Of a DNA stretch of 64,000 bases, positions 35,902 to 44,734 are shown piece by piece. The translations under genes and the position numbers were made by a program. Source of the DNA: Shimia sp022448905 (GTDB taxonomy: Bacteria > Pseudomonadota > Alphaproteobacteria > Rhodobacterales > Rhodobacteraceae); NCBI RefSeq assembly GCF_047126315.1, contig NZ_CP138953.1:2480001-2544000 (forward strand). The letters are read 5' to 3'. How positions within the stretch are numbered: position 1 is the stretch's first letter; every line of letters starts with the position of its first letter. The notes under the pieces were generated by a model. It did not search any database, was not told the origin of the DNA, and saw nothing but the letters and a program-made list of their open reading frames with translations.

Positions 35902-37058
35902 TGAAGGTGTTTCTGGTCGCGGGCGAGTTGTCGGGCGACCGACTTGGCGGGGCGCTTATGCAAGGGCTGCGCCAATTGGTGCCGGACGTAGAGTTCGCCG
36001 GAGTAGGCGGGCCGCTGATGGCTGCGCAGGGGCTTGAGAGCCTGTTTCCGATGGATGAGTTGAGCGTGATGGGCATTGCCGAGGTGCTGCCCAAATATCG
36101 TCATTTGGTGAAACGCATGCATCAGACGGCGGAGGCGGCGTTGGACTGGCAGCCGGATGTGATGGTCACCATTGACAGCCCGGATTTTTGCCTGCGCGTG
36201 GCGCGGGAAGTGAAGGCCAAGAGTGACCTTCGCTGTGTGCATTATGTGGCCCCGTCGGTTTGGGCGTGGCGGCCCAAGCGGGCTGAGAAAATGGCCAAGC
36301 ATGTGGATCATGTTCTGGCGCTGTTGCCGTTTGAGCCGCCTTACATGGAGGCCGTTGGCCTGCGGTGTGATTTTGTTGGGCACCCGGTGGTGACGGAACC
36401 TGTGGCAAGTGAGGCCGAGGTTGCGGATTTCCGCCAGAGACATGGCATAGGTGATGCGCCTTTGTTGTTGGCTTTGCCGGGTTCGCGGCGGGGCGAAGTT
36501 GGTCGGCTGACGCCGACGTTTGGCGAGGTGGTTGCGCGGTTGCTGCGCCAGAAGCCGGACCTGAAGGTGGTCGTCCCGGCGGCTGCGCCTGTGGCGGATC
36601 TTGTGAAAGAGCTGGTGGCGGACTGGAAAGTCGCGCCCATTGTGCTGGACCCCAATGAGATGGATGCTGACACAGCGCAGGCGGAAAAACGCGCGGCGTT
36701 TAAGGCGGCGGATGTGGCTTTGGCCGCCTCTGGCACGGTGTCGCTAGAGTTGGCGGCCAGCGACACGCCCATGGTCATTGGCTATGACATGAACTGGATC
36801 AGTTGGCAGATCATGAGCCGCATGGCGCTGATTGATACGGTGACGTTGGCCAATCTGGTGGCGGAAAGCCGGACCGTTCCGGAGTTCTTGGGCCCCGCGT
36901 TTCAAGCTGAAGAGATTGCGCCAGCCCTTCTGCGGGTTTTGGAAGATGCGACGGAGCAGCGTGAGGCAATGTCACTGACCATGGAGCGACTGGGGCGGGG
37001 GCAGGAGTTCCCTGGTGTGCGTGCGGCGCGGTCTGTGCTGGACGGGCTAAAAAAATGA
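35901..37058 (+). CDS. lpxB: Lipid-A-disaccharide synthase
   Basis: A 385-residue GT19 glycosyltransferase joining lipid X to UDP-diacylglucosamine. Landmarks: VAGELSGDRLGGALMQGL at the N terminus, VTIDSPDFCLRVA, HYVAPSVWAWRPKRAEKMAKHVD and the C-terminal AASGTVSLELAASDTPMVIGY. Peripheral to the inner membrane. The stop overlaps the next ATG by four bases (ATGA), linking it to a membrane transporter-like gene. Confidence 0.96.
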   Translation: MKVFLVAGELSGDRLGGALMQGLRQLVPDVEFAGVGGPLMAAQGLESLFPMDELSVMGIAEVLPKYRHLVKRMHQTAEAALDWQPDVMVTIDSPDFCLRVAREVKAKSDLRCVHYVAPSVWAWRPKRAEKMAKHVDHVLALLPFEPPYMEAVGLRCDFVGHPVVTEPVASEAEVADFRQRHGIGDAPLLLALPGSRRGEVGRLTPTFGEVVARLLRQKPDLKVVVPAAAPVADLVKELVADWKVAPIVLDPNEMDADTAQAEKRAAFKAADVALAASGTVSLELAASDTPMVIGYDMNWISWQIMSRMALIDTVTLANLVAESRTVPEFLGPAFQAEEIAPALLRVLEDATEQREAMSLTMERLGRGQEFPGVRAARSVLDGLKK

Positions 37059-37633
37059 TAGATGAGTTTGGCATTGCGCTGTCAGCAGTGACGGCGCATT
37101 TGGCCACCAATCTGGACAACCTGGCGATCATGGTTGGCTTGATCCTGACCGTGGGACAACTGCGCACGGTCAGTGGCTATCTGATCGCGCAGGGTATCAT
37201 GCTGGCGGCGGCTGTGTTTGTATCTGCCGGGCTCGAAACCGGTTTGCCGCATCAGGTGGGCTACCTTGGATTTATTCCCATTGGGTTGGGCGTCTATGCG
37301 TTGGTCGCGCGGTTCTTGGGCAAAGAGAGTTCGGCTGCAGAGCAGGTGTCTAAGTCGCACGTACTCGCGATTGTCGCGCTGTTTTTGAGCGTGTCTTTTG
37401 ACAGCTTTGCGGTGTTTACGCCGTTGCTGGCAGACTCCGGGCCAAGTTACACGCTGCCGATCCTGCTTGGGGCAGGGACTTCTGCGGTTGGGTTGGCCTT
37501 TGGGGGCGCGGCCTTGGCTGCGATGGCACCAGCCAAAGTGTCCCGCATTGAGCGGCTGGAGTGGCTGGCGCCTTATGTGATGATTGCGATTGGGCTTTAT
37601 GTGGTGATCAACACCGGCACGGACATCACGTGA
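37055..37633 (+). CDS. CadD-like membrane transporter family protein
   Basis: A 192-residue integral membrane protein with about five or six helices. The N-terminal THLATNLDNLAIMVGL and the later SVSFDSFAVFTPLLAD are two related acidic-residue motifs in hydrophobic helices, as in the cadmium-resistance (CadD/Cad) and LysE-like families, where paired Asp-Asn repeats line the path. Translationally coupled to lpxB. Substrate not predictable; a role in envelope ion balance is guesswork. Confidence 0.65.
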   Translation: MIDEFGIALSAVTAHLATNLDNLAIMVGLILTVGQLRTVSGYLIAQGIMLAAAVFVSAGLETGLPHQVGYLGFIPIGLGVYALVARFLGKESSAAEQVSKSHVLAIVALFLSVSFDSFAVFTPLLADSGPSYTLPILLGAGTSAVGLAFGGAALAAMAPAKVSRIERLEWLAPYVMIAIGLYVVINTGTDIT

Positions 37634-37645
37634 AGGCGGCGCGGG

Positions 37646-38791
37646 TTAGTAGCCGCGCCAGATCCAGCCGCCGCCGTAAATGCGGGAGCTTTCGTTGTCA
37701 TAAAACACGCAGGCTTGTCCCGGGGACACACCTTCTTCAGGGGTGAGCAGTTCCACCTCAGCTGTATCAGGCCCGGTGGGACGGATAATGGCTTCGCGTG
37801 GCGGACGTGTAGAGCGCACTTTCACAGCCATGTGCCATTCTTTCCGGGTTTCGAAAGGCTCATCCCCGAGCCAATTGATTTCGCGCACCGGCACAATGCG
37901 GGTCGACAACATTTCTTTGGGGCCAACGATGACCTGCTTTTTGTCCACATCGAGCTTCACCACATAAAGCGGCGTGCTGAGCCCACCGATACCGAGGCCA
38001 CGGCGTTGGCCGATGGTGTAGTGGATCACGCCATTATGTTGGCCAAGTACTTTGCCGTCCGGATCGACAATGTCGCCGGGTTCCGCCGCACCTGGGCGCA
38101 GTTTTTCAATCACGCTGGCGTAATCCCCATTGGGCACAAAGCAGATGTCCTGACTGTCCGGCTTGTCCGCCACGGCAAGGCCGTACTCCGCCGCCAAAGC
38201 GCGGGTAGCGTCTTTGTTTGGCAGGTGGCCCAGCGGGAAGCGCAGATAGTCAAGCTGCTCGGGGGTGGTGGAGAACAGGAAATAGCTTTGATCACGACGG
38301 GCATCAGCAGCCGAGTGCAACTCCGCGCCGTTGTCGCCTACTTTGCGCTGAATGTAATGGCCGGTGGCCATACAGTCCGCATCCAGGTCTTTGGCGGTTT
38401 CCAGGAGATCCTTGAATTTCACCCGTTCGTTGCAGCGGATGCAAGGTACGGGTGTCGCCCCGCCAAGATAGCTGTCGGCAAATTCATCGATCACGGCATC
38501 CTGGAAGATATTTTCGTAATCCAGAACGTAATGCGGGAAGCCTTTTTCCTCGGCCACGCGGCGGGCGTCATGGATGTCGATGCCCGCACAGCAGGCGCCT
38601 TTTTTGGCCAAGGCCGCACCGTGGTCGTAGAGTTGCAGGGTTACGCCAACCACATCGTAGCCTTCGTCCGCCAGTTGGGCGGCGACCACGGAACTGTCGA
38701 CGCCGCCGGACATGGCGACGACCACACGGGTCTCAGACGGTGGCTTGGCAAAACCGAGCGAATTAAGGGGCGTGTCGCCATCAAGCGGCAT
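37646..38791 (-). CDS. mnmA: tRNA-specific 2-thiouridylase
   Basis: A 381-residue cytosolic ATP-dependent enzyme adding sulfur to U34 of tRNA Lys, Glu and Gln. PP-loop AMSGGVDSSVVA near residue 27; the catalytic Cys pair is in PCIRCNERVKF and GQACVFYD; DSQDICFVPNGDY and IGQRRGLGIGG are also typical. Convergent with the CadD-like gene, 12 bases apart, and divergent from sciP. Confidence 0.96.
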   Translation of the reverse strand: MPLDGDTPLNSLGFAKPPSETRVVVAMSGGVDSSVVAAQLADEGYDVVGVTLQLYDHGAALAKKGACCAGIDIHDARRVAEEKGFPHYVLDYENIFQDAVIDEFADSYLGGATPVPCIRCNERVKFKDLLETAKDLDADCMATGHYIQRKVGDNGAELHSAADARRDQSYFLFSTTPEQLDYLRFPLGHLPNKDATRALAAEYGLAVADKPDSQDICFVPNGDYASVIEKLRPGAAEPGDIVDPDGKVLGQHNGVIHYTIGQRRGLGIGGLSTPLYVVKLDVDKKQVIVGPKEMLSTRIVPVREINWLGDEPFETRKEWHMAVKVRSTRPPREAIIRPTGPDTAEVELLTPEEGVSPGQACVFYDNESSRIYGGGWIWRGY

Positions 38792-38914
38792 GTTGAGTCT
38801 CTCCGGGTCAGAAGTCCACGAGAATATAGGAAAATCTTAGATACTCTCAAGAGGCGCTTTAGGGCCTCGTTAAGTCCCTTAGGCGAATATTTCCTCACCA
38901 AGAGGATGAGCGAG

Positions 38915-39187
38915 ATGTTTCTGAAAAAAGTGGAAGGCCCAAGATGCGTGACTCTGTCTGATGGACAGGTGATGACGCGTGCCGACTTGCCCCCAGCCAA
39001 GACCAAGCGATGGGTGGCATCCCGCAAAGCAGCCGTGGTGCGCGGCGTGGCCTATGGCCTAATTACCAAGCGGGAAGCCCTTGAAATGTATAGTTTAAGT
39101 GAAGATGAATTTAATGAGTGGGTGACTGCCGTGTCGACCCATGGAACCGAGGCGTTAAAAGCGACAGCCGTTCAAAAATATCGCTAA
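38915..39187 (+). CDS. sciP: DUF1153 cell-cycle regulator SciP
   Basis: A 90-residue helix-turn-helix protein. MFLKKVEGPRCVTLSDG at the N terminus and RWVASRKAAVVRGVAYGLIT followed by ALEMYSLSEDEFNEWV match SciP/DUF1153 closely. In Caulobacter SciP binds DNA and opposes CtrA-dependent transcription in swarmer cells. The start is the second ATG because AGAGG lies nine bases ahead of it; an ATG three codons earlier has no spacing. Gene order sciP-ctrA, 102 bases apart, places the repressor beside its partner. Confidence 0.92.
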   Translation: MFLKKVEGPRCVTLSDGQVMTRADLPPAKTKRWVASRKAAVVRGVAYGLITKREALEMYSLSEDEFNEWVTAVSTHGTEALKATAVQKYR

Positions 39188-39199
39188 ATCTAGCAATCT

Positions 39200-39265
39200 C
39201 TGTTAACCTTCCTAAATCGGTAACCAGTCGTTAACCTTTAATCGTTAAGGTTAACGACAGTAACC
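39200..39265. promoter_or_regulatory. Cluster of CtrA-like TTAA sites in the ctrA promoter
   Basis: The 66 bases before the ctrA leader contain five TTAA tetramers, several inside GTTAAC. The best match to the CtrA consensus TTAA-N7-TTAA is GTAACCAGTCGTTAAC at 39220-39235 (three of four bases in the left half). Such density is not seen elsewhere in the window and fits CtrA autoregulation and SciP action. Confidence 0.55.
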
Positions 39266-39289
39266 CTCCAATGTAAGGAAGCCGAACCA

Positions 39290-40006
39290 ATGAGAGTGCT
39301 GCTGGTCGAAGACGATCCTACAACATCCAAAAGCATCGAAATGATGCTGACCCATGCCAACCTGAATGTCTATGCCACCGATCTGGGTGAAGAGGGCATC
39401 GATCTGGCGAAGCTTTACGACTACGACCTTATTTTGCTGGACCTTGGCTTGCCGGATATGACCGGTCACGAGGTTCTGCGTCAGCTGCGTACCTCGCGTA
39501 TCGACACCCCAATCCTGATCCTGTCGGGCGCCGATGACACCGAAAGCAAGCTGAAAGGCTTTGGCTACGGTGCCGACGATTACCTGACCAAACCGTTCCA
39601 CCGCGAAGAGCTGGTGGCGCGGATTCACGCCATTATCCGCCGTTCCAAAGGTCACTCTCAGTCGGTTATTAAGACCGGCCAGATTAACGTGAACCTGGAC
39701 GCGAAGACTGTTGAGGTTGAAGGCAAGCCTGTGCACTTGACCGGCAAAGAGTACCATATGCTCGAGCTGCTGTCCCTGCGCAAGGGCACCACGCTGACCA
39801 AAGAGATGTTCCTGAACCACCTGTATGGCGGCATGGATGAGCCGGAGCTGAAAATCATCGACGTCTTTATTTGTAAGCTGCGCAAGAAGCTTTCTGAGGC
39901 GACCGGTGGTGAGAACTACATCGAGACCGTCTGGGGCCGTGGCTACGTGCTGCGCGATCCGGAACCGGTTGCTGGTTCGGACGATCAGGTGGCGATGCGC
40001 GCCTAA
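39290..40006 (+). CDS. ctrA: Cell-cycle response regulator CtrA
   Basis: A 238-residue OmpR-type regulator. Receiver domain 1-120 with phospho-acceptor Asp51 in LILLDLGLPDMTGHE, acidic pair ED at residues 7-8 and Lys in DDYLTKPFHREE. A winged-helix DNA-binding domain follows (about 130-228, LSLRKGTTLTKEMFLNHLYGG, VDVFICKLRKKL). In Rhodobacterales CtrA is usually non-essential and drives motility, gene transfer agents and quorum outputs. The C terminus ends in Arg-Ala rather than the Ala-Ala that marks Caulobacter CtrA for ClpXP. Confidence 0.97.
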   Translation: MRVLLVEDDPTTSKSIEMMLTHANLNVYATDLGEEGIDLAKLYDYDLILLDLGLPDMTGHEVLRQLRTSRIDTPILILSGADDTESKLKGFGYGADDYLTKPFHREELVARIHAIIRRSKGHSQSVIKTGQINVNLDAKTVEVEGKPVHLTGKEYHMLELLSLRKGTTLTKEMFLNHLYGGMDEPELKIIDVFICKLRKKLSEATGGENYIETVWGRGYVLRDPEPVAGSDDQVAMRA

Positions 40007-40076
40007 GGCGCGGCGACCTCTGGACGTTGACGGTTGTCACCCCTATTGCTTGGGAGGGTAGAATAGGGAGGCGATC

Positions 40077-42356
40077 GTGGCCGAAGAGATTGCTGTCACA
40101 GATATGACTGTAGATCAGGCGCGCGAGGCCCTCGCGCGCCTGTCTGCGTTGCTGGGCCAGGCGAATCGCGATTACCATGGAGCGGACGCACCGACGATTT
40201 CGGATGCGGAATACGACCGGCTCAAACGGCGAAACGCCGAGATTGAGGCCCGGTTTCCAGAGCTGAAACGCGAAGACAGCCCAAGCGAGCAGGTCGGGGC
40301 ACCGCCGTCTGCGGGTTTTGGCAAGATTGCGCATAAGGTTGCCATGCTGAGTCTTGGCAACGCCTTTGAAGATCAGGATGTGGCCGATTTTGACGAACGT
40401 ATCCGCAAGTATCTCGGCATGGGCAGCGAGCCGCTTGCCTTTACCGCAGAGCCGAAGATTGATGGGCTAAGTCTCTCCATTCGTTATGAAAACGGCGAGA
40501 TGGTCTATGCCGCGACACGCGGGGACGGCAGTACGGGTGAAGATGTGACTGCCAATGCGCGCACGATTGCCGATATTCCCCAGAGTATAGAGAACGCGCC
40601 CGCGGTGCTGGAGGTGCGCGGCGAGGTCTACATGAGCCACGCCGACTTTGAGGCGTTGAACGCTCGGATTGCGGAAGAAAATGAACGGCTTGAGGCAGCT
40701 GGCAAAAAACCAAAGACGGTGTTTGCCAACCCGCGCAATGCGGCGGCTGGAAGCTTGCGGCAGTTGGATGCACAGATCACCCGTGAGCGGCCGTTGAAGT
40801 TTTTTGCCTATGCTTGGGGGGAGCTGTCAGAGCCTCTGGCGGACACGCAGATAGCTGCGATTTCTCGGCTTCACGATTTTGGTTTTGTAATCAATGATTT
40901 GACTAAAGTCTGTGACAGTCCCGAAGCGTTGATTACCCACTACAAGATGGTCGTAGAGCGCCGTGCGACGCTTGGATATGACATCGACGGTGTGGTTTAT
41001 AAGGTCAACGATCTGGCGTTGCAGGAGCGGCTTGGGTTTCGTTCCACCACACCGCGTTGGGCGATTGCGCATAAGTTCCCCGCGGAACTGGCGTGGACGC
41101 GGTTGGAAGCGATTGACATTCAGGTGGGGCGCACAGGCGCGTTGAGCCCGGTGGCGCGTTTGGCGCCGGTGACTGTTGGTGGCGTGGTGGTCAGCAATGC
41201 GACGCTGCACAACGAGGACTACATCGCCGGGCGGGATAGCAAAGGCGCGACTATTCGTGATGGCAAAGACATTCGCGAAGGGGATTGGGTGCAGGTCTAT
41301 CGCGCTGGGGATGTGATCCCGAAGGTAGCGGATGTGGATCTCACGAAACGCCCTGATGGGGCAGAGCCCTACGCCTTTCCGGAGCAGTGTCCGGTGTGCG
41401 GCTCACCAGCTGTGCGTGAAGAGGGCGACGCGGTACGCTACTGTACCGGCGGCTTGATTTGTGCGGCGCAAGCGGTTGAAAAATTGAAGCATTTTGTGGC
41501 GCGCAAGGCGTTGGATATTGAAGGGCTGGGCACAAAACAGATCGAGATGTTTTACGAAGATCCCGATCTGCCGATCAAAACGCCCGCGGATATTTTCACG
41601 CTCGCAGAACGGGATGGCGCGAACCTGACCAAGCTTGCGAACCGCAAAGGGTGGAAAGACAAGAGCGTGGCCAACCTCTTTGCCGCGATTGAGGACAAGC
41701 GCGAGATTGCCTTTGCGCGGTTGCTGTTTGGCTTAGGTATTCGGCATGTTGGGGAAACGGCTGCCAAGGACTTGGCGCTGCACTATCTGACGTGGGACGA
41801 CATGAGCGCAGCGGCAGAAAAAGCGCGGCCAGCGGCAATGGCGTGGCGCGCGGCAGATCGGGCGGAAGATCAGGAGCGGGCAGCGGCGCAAGCTGAAGGG
41901 CGTCGTGCGAAGGTCAAAGAAAGCCGGGACGCAGCTATGGCAGCGCATGATGTGTCTGCTGAGGCGCAGGCGGCCTGGGATGATCTGACCGGGATCGACG
42001 GCATTGGCGCGGCGGTTGGGCTTTCGCTTACTGATGCATTTGCCAATGAGCGAGAGCGCGGCGAGATTGACCGTTTGGTGGGCATGTTGCGTGTTGTGTC
42101 GCCGGATGCGCCAACGCAAGACAGTCCTGTGGCTGGCAAAACCGTCGTCTTCACCGGTTCTTTGGAGAAAATGACGCGGGCGGAGGCCAAGGCACGGGCG
42201 GAAAGTTTGGGGGCCAAAGTGTCTGGCTCCGTGAGCAAAAAGACTGACCTGTTGGTGGCTGGTCCCGGTGCGGGTAGCAAGGCCAAGAAGGCGGCGGATT
42301 TGGGCATTGAGACCATCGATGAAGATGGCTGGCTGGCACTGATCGAGGGGCTATGA
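40077..42356 (+). CDS. ligA: NAD-dependent DNA ligase
   Basis: A 759-residue ligase sealing nicks with NAD. Adenylation Lys127 in the EPKIDG motif; OB fold and zinc finger (CPVCGSPAVREEG... CTGGLICAAQ); helix-hairpin-helix region; C-terminal BRCT domain (about 685-759, GKTVVFTGSLEKMTRAEAKA). It is about 80 residues longer than usual: an Ala/Glu/Arg-rich helical insert occupies about residues 575-634 inside the HhH domain. GTG start with GGGAGG five bases upstream. Overlaps recG by four bases. Confidence 0.95.
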   Translation: MAEEIAVTDMTVDQAREALARLSALLGQANRDYHGADAPTISDAEYDRLKRRNAEIEARFPELKREDSPSEQVGAPPSAGFGKIAHKVAMLSLGNAFEDQDVADFDERIRKYLGMGSEPLAFTAEPKIDGLSLSIRYENGEMVYAATRGDGSTGEDVTANARTIADIPQSIENAPAVLEVRGEVYMSHADFEALNARIAEENERLEAAGKKPKTVFANPRNAAAGSLRQLDAQITRERPLKFFAYAWGELSEPLADTQIAAISRLHDFGFVINDLTKVCDSPEALITHYKMVVERRATLGYDIDGVVYKVNDLALQERLGFRSTTPRWAIAHKFPAELAWTRLEAIDIQVGRTGALSPVARLAPVTVGGVVVSNATLHNEDYIAGRDSKGATIRDGKDIREGDWVQVYRAGDVIPKVADVDLTKRPDGAEPYAFPEQCPVCGSPAVREEGDAVRYCTGGLICAAQAVEKLKHFVARKALDIEGLGTKQIEMFYEDPDLPIKTPADIFTLAERDGANLTKLANRKGWKDKSVANLFAAIEDKREIAFARLLFGLGIRHVGETAAKDLALHYLTWDDMSAAAEKARPAAMAWRAADRAEDQERAAAQAEGRRAKVKESRDAAMAAHDVSAEAQAAWDDLTGIDGIGAAVGLSLTDAFANERERGEIDRLVGMLRVVSPDAPTQDSPVAGKTVVFTGSLEKMTRAEAKARAESLGAKVSGSVSKKTDLLVAGPGAGSKAKKAADLGIETIDEDGWLALIEGL

Positions 42357-44443
42357 GCGGACGTCCCGAGCTTCTGTTCCCGCTGTTTGCGGATGTGACA
42401 AAACTGGACGGTGTTGGGCCAAAAACGGCGCAGCACCTCGAACAGATTGATGTAAGTAAGCCGCGCGACCTTTTGTTTTTGCTGCCTTATTCGGGAATTG
42501 ATCGAGGCTTGAAGATTTCGGTCAATGAGGCGGAGCTGCCTGGCGTGGTGACCACGCAGGTGCTGGTTGGGGCGCACCGTGCACCGCGCAACCGGGGCGG
42601 GGCGTATCGGATCACAGTGCAGGATGCGCTGACCTCCTTTCAGATTGTGTTCTTTCACGCGCGTGGCGACTACTTGAAGAAAATCCTGCCGGAAGGGGCG
42701 CGGCGGGTGGTGTCCGGCAAAGTCGAGCTGTTTGACGGAGTTGCGCAGATGGTGCACCCGGAATATGTGGTGGCGCCGGACGAAACCGAGGAGATACCTG
42801 CGTTTGAACCGGTGTATCCGCTGACCCATGGCGTGACGCAGAAGACCATGGTGAAGGCTGTGCGGTCGGCGCTCGACCGGGCGCCAGAGATGGCGGAGTG
42901 GATCGATCCGTCGCAAAAGGACAAGGCGAAGTGGCCGAATTGGCGCGAGGCGATGGAGCTGGTGCATCGACCCGAAGCATTGGAGCAGGTGTCGCCCAAC
43001 CATCCGGCACGGGAGCGGTTGGCCTATGATGAGTTTCTGGCGCATCAACTGACGTTAGCGTTGGCGCGCAGTCAGTTGCAGCGCGCCAAAGGTGTGATTT
43101 CCGAGCAGACCGGTGTGTTGCAGGCCAAGGTGCGGGCCGCGTTGCCTTATCGCCCTACCGGCGCACAGGAACGGGCAATCGAGGCGATTGCGCGGGACAT
43201 GGCAAAAGATCAGCGGATGAACCGGCTGCTACAAGGTGATGTGGGCGCGGGCAAAACCCTGGTGGCGTTTATGGCGCTATTGGTGGCTGTAGAGGCTGGC
43301 GGGCAGGGCGTGATGATGGCCCCAACCGAGATTTTGGCGCGGCAACATATGGCAGGATTGAAGCCTCTGGCAGAAAGCGCCGGGGTTGTGGTCGAGGTGC
43401 TCACTGGGCGCGACAAAGGCAAGGAACGTCGCGCGAAGCTAGACGCGCTGGCGCGGGGCGACATTCACATTCTGGTTGGGACACATGCGGTCTTCCAGGA
43501 GGATGTGCATTTTGCCGATCTGCGGCTGGCCATTATTGACGAGCAACATCGCTTTGGTGTGCGCCAGCGGCTGGAGCTAGGCAAGAAAGGCGAGGGCGCG
43601 GATGTGCTCGTGATGACAGCCACGCCAATCCCACGCTCGCTGGCTTTGGCGCAATATGGCGACATGGATGTGTCGGTTCTGGATGAAAAGCCACCGGGAC
43701 GGCAACCGATCACCACGGCGTTGGTTCCCACGGATCGGCTGGACGAGGTGGTTGAGAAGCTGCGCAAGGCGGTGGCCGAGGGCAAACAGGCCTATTGGGT
43801 CTGTCCGTTGGTCGAGGAAAGCGAGCGGGTGGATTACACGGCGGCGGATGCGCGGTTCAAAGCCTTGCGCAGCGCGCTTGGTGAGGGCGTGTGCGGGCTT
43901 GTTCATGGGCAGATGCCACCGGAAGAAAAAGACGCAGCGATGGCGGCGTTTCAGGCCGGAGACACGCAGGTTCTGGTGTCCACAACAGTAATCGAAGTTG
44001 GCGTGGATGTGCCCAATGCCACCATCATGGTGATTGAGCGGGCCGAGGCGTTTGGCTTGGCGCAGTTGCACCAGTTGCGGGGGCGGGTGGGGCGCGGCTC
44101 GCAGGCGTCGACCTGTTTGCTGATGTATCAGGCGCCGTTGTCAGAAGGTGGGGAAAAGCGGCTCAAAACCCTGCGCGAGAGTGAAGACGGTTTTGTGATT
44201 GCGGAGACCGACTTGGAGATGCGTGGGGCGGGCGATTTGATTGGCACGGCCCAGTCTGGTCTGCCGCGGTTCCGGATTGCGGATGTGGAGACACAGGCGA
44301 GCCTGATGGCCGTGGCACAGACAGACGCCCGCAAGCTTTTGCATGATGATCCGACATTAGAAAGCGACCGCGGGCAGGCGGCGCGTGTTCTTTTGTGGCT
44401 GATGGAACAGGATCAGGCGATCCGTTTGATTTCAGTGGGTTAG
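42353..44443 (+). CDS. recG: ATP-dependent DNA helicase RecG
   Basis: A 696-residue replication-fork remodelling helicase. N-terminal wedge/OB domain (about 60-160), then superfamily 2 motors: motif I GDVGAGKTLVA, Ia APTEILARQH, motif II IIDEQHRFG, motif III TATPIPRS, motif V/VI STTVIEVGVDVPNATIM and QLRGRVGRG. Start overlaps the ligA stop (ATGA), so ligase and helicase are coupled. The next plus-strand gene is a small membrane peptide with its own regulatory region. Confidence 0.96.
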   Translation: MSGRPELLFPLFADVTKLDGVGPKTAQHLEQIDVSKPRDLLFLLPYSGIDRGLKISVNEAELPGVVTTQVLVGAHRAPRNRGGAYRITVQDALTSFQIVFFHARGDYLKKILPEGARRVVSGKVELFDGVAQMVHPEYVVAPDETEEIPAFEPVYPLTHGVTQKTMVKAVRSALDRAPEMAEWIDPSQKDKAKWPNWREAMELVHRPEALEQVSPNHPARERLAYDEFLAHQLTLALARSQLQRAKGVISEQTGVLQAKVRAALPYRPTGAQERAIEAIARDMAKDQRMNRLLQGDVGAGKTLVAFMALLVAVEAGGQGVMMAPTEILARQHMAGLKPLAESAGVVVEVLTGRDKGKERRAKLDALARGDIHILVGTHAVFQEDVHFADLRLAIIDEQHRFGVRQRLELGKKGEGADVLVMTATPIPRSLALAQYGDMDVSVLDEKPPGRQPITTALVPTDRLDEVVEKLRKAVAEGKQAYWVCPLVEESERVDYTAADARFKALRSALGEGVCGLVHGQMPPEEKDAAMAAFQAGDTQVLVSTTVIEVGVDVPNATIMVIERAEAFGLAQLHQLRGRVGRGSQASTCLLMYQAPLSEGGEKRLKTLRESEDGFVIAETDLEMRGAGDLIGTAQSGLPRFRIADVETQASLMAVAQTDARKLLHDDPTLESDRGQAARVLLWLMEQDQAIRLISVG

Positions 44444-44472
44444 GCTACGTCAAAGCCTGAAATTCTCTTAAT

Positions 44473-44497
44473 GTTCTCAAATGTTCTCAAAAAGTTC
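44473..44497 (+). promoter_or_regulatory. LexA (SOS) box cluster upstream of the 40-residue peptide
   Basis: Three GTTC tetramers stand at 44473, 44483 and 44494. The last two form GTTC-N7-GTTC exactly, the direct-repeat LexA box of alphaproteobacteria; the first two are spaced N6. A GAAC follows at 44521. A weak -10-like TATGAG (44516-44521) lies at the right distance for the box to cover the -35 region. Confidence 0.6.
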
Positions 44498-44560
44498 TTT
44501 ACTCGACTCGCGGGATATGAGAACAAAGTAGCAACAAGACTGATGGGAAGGAGAACCACC

Positions 44561-44683
44561 ATGATGCAGCAAATCAAATCCGTTGTGCGCAGCTCTGGCG
44601 ACACGCTTTTGCAGGATGCTGTGGGCGGGGTGGCTCTGGTTATCATGCTGGTGCTTGCGCTGCATGTCCCCGGTTTTGTGTGA
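44561..44683 (+). CDS. Small single-pass membrane peptide, putative SOS-induced
   Basis: A 40-residue product starting at MMQQIKSVVRSSGDTLL, with one strong hydrophobic helix (about residues 25-38, GGVALVIMLVLALHVPG). AAGGAG lies seven bases ahead of the first ATG, an excellent ribosome-binding site. The GTTC-N7-GTTC box upstream suggests LexA control. A tiny, single-helix inner-membrane peptide under SOS control recalls SidA of Caulobacter, which blocks division after DNA damage, though no sequence similarity is claimed. Location after ligA-recG adds a DNA-repair context. Confidence 0.7.
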   Translation: MMQQIKSVVRSSGDTLLQDAVGGVALVIMLVLALHVPGFV

Positions 44684-44734
44684 ACTTTGATGTGACTTTT
44701 GTGTTTGTACCAGTGTGACGAGGTGAGTCTGATC

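Noticed and set aside
37715..38900. Long plus-strand frame running through mnmA into sciP
   Set aside because: Only its last 90 codons match DUF1153; the rest is antisense to mnmA. The SciP start is internal.
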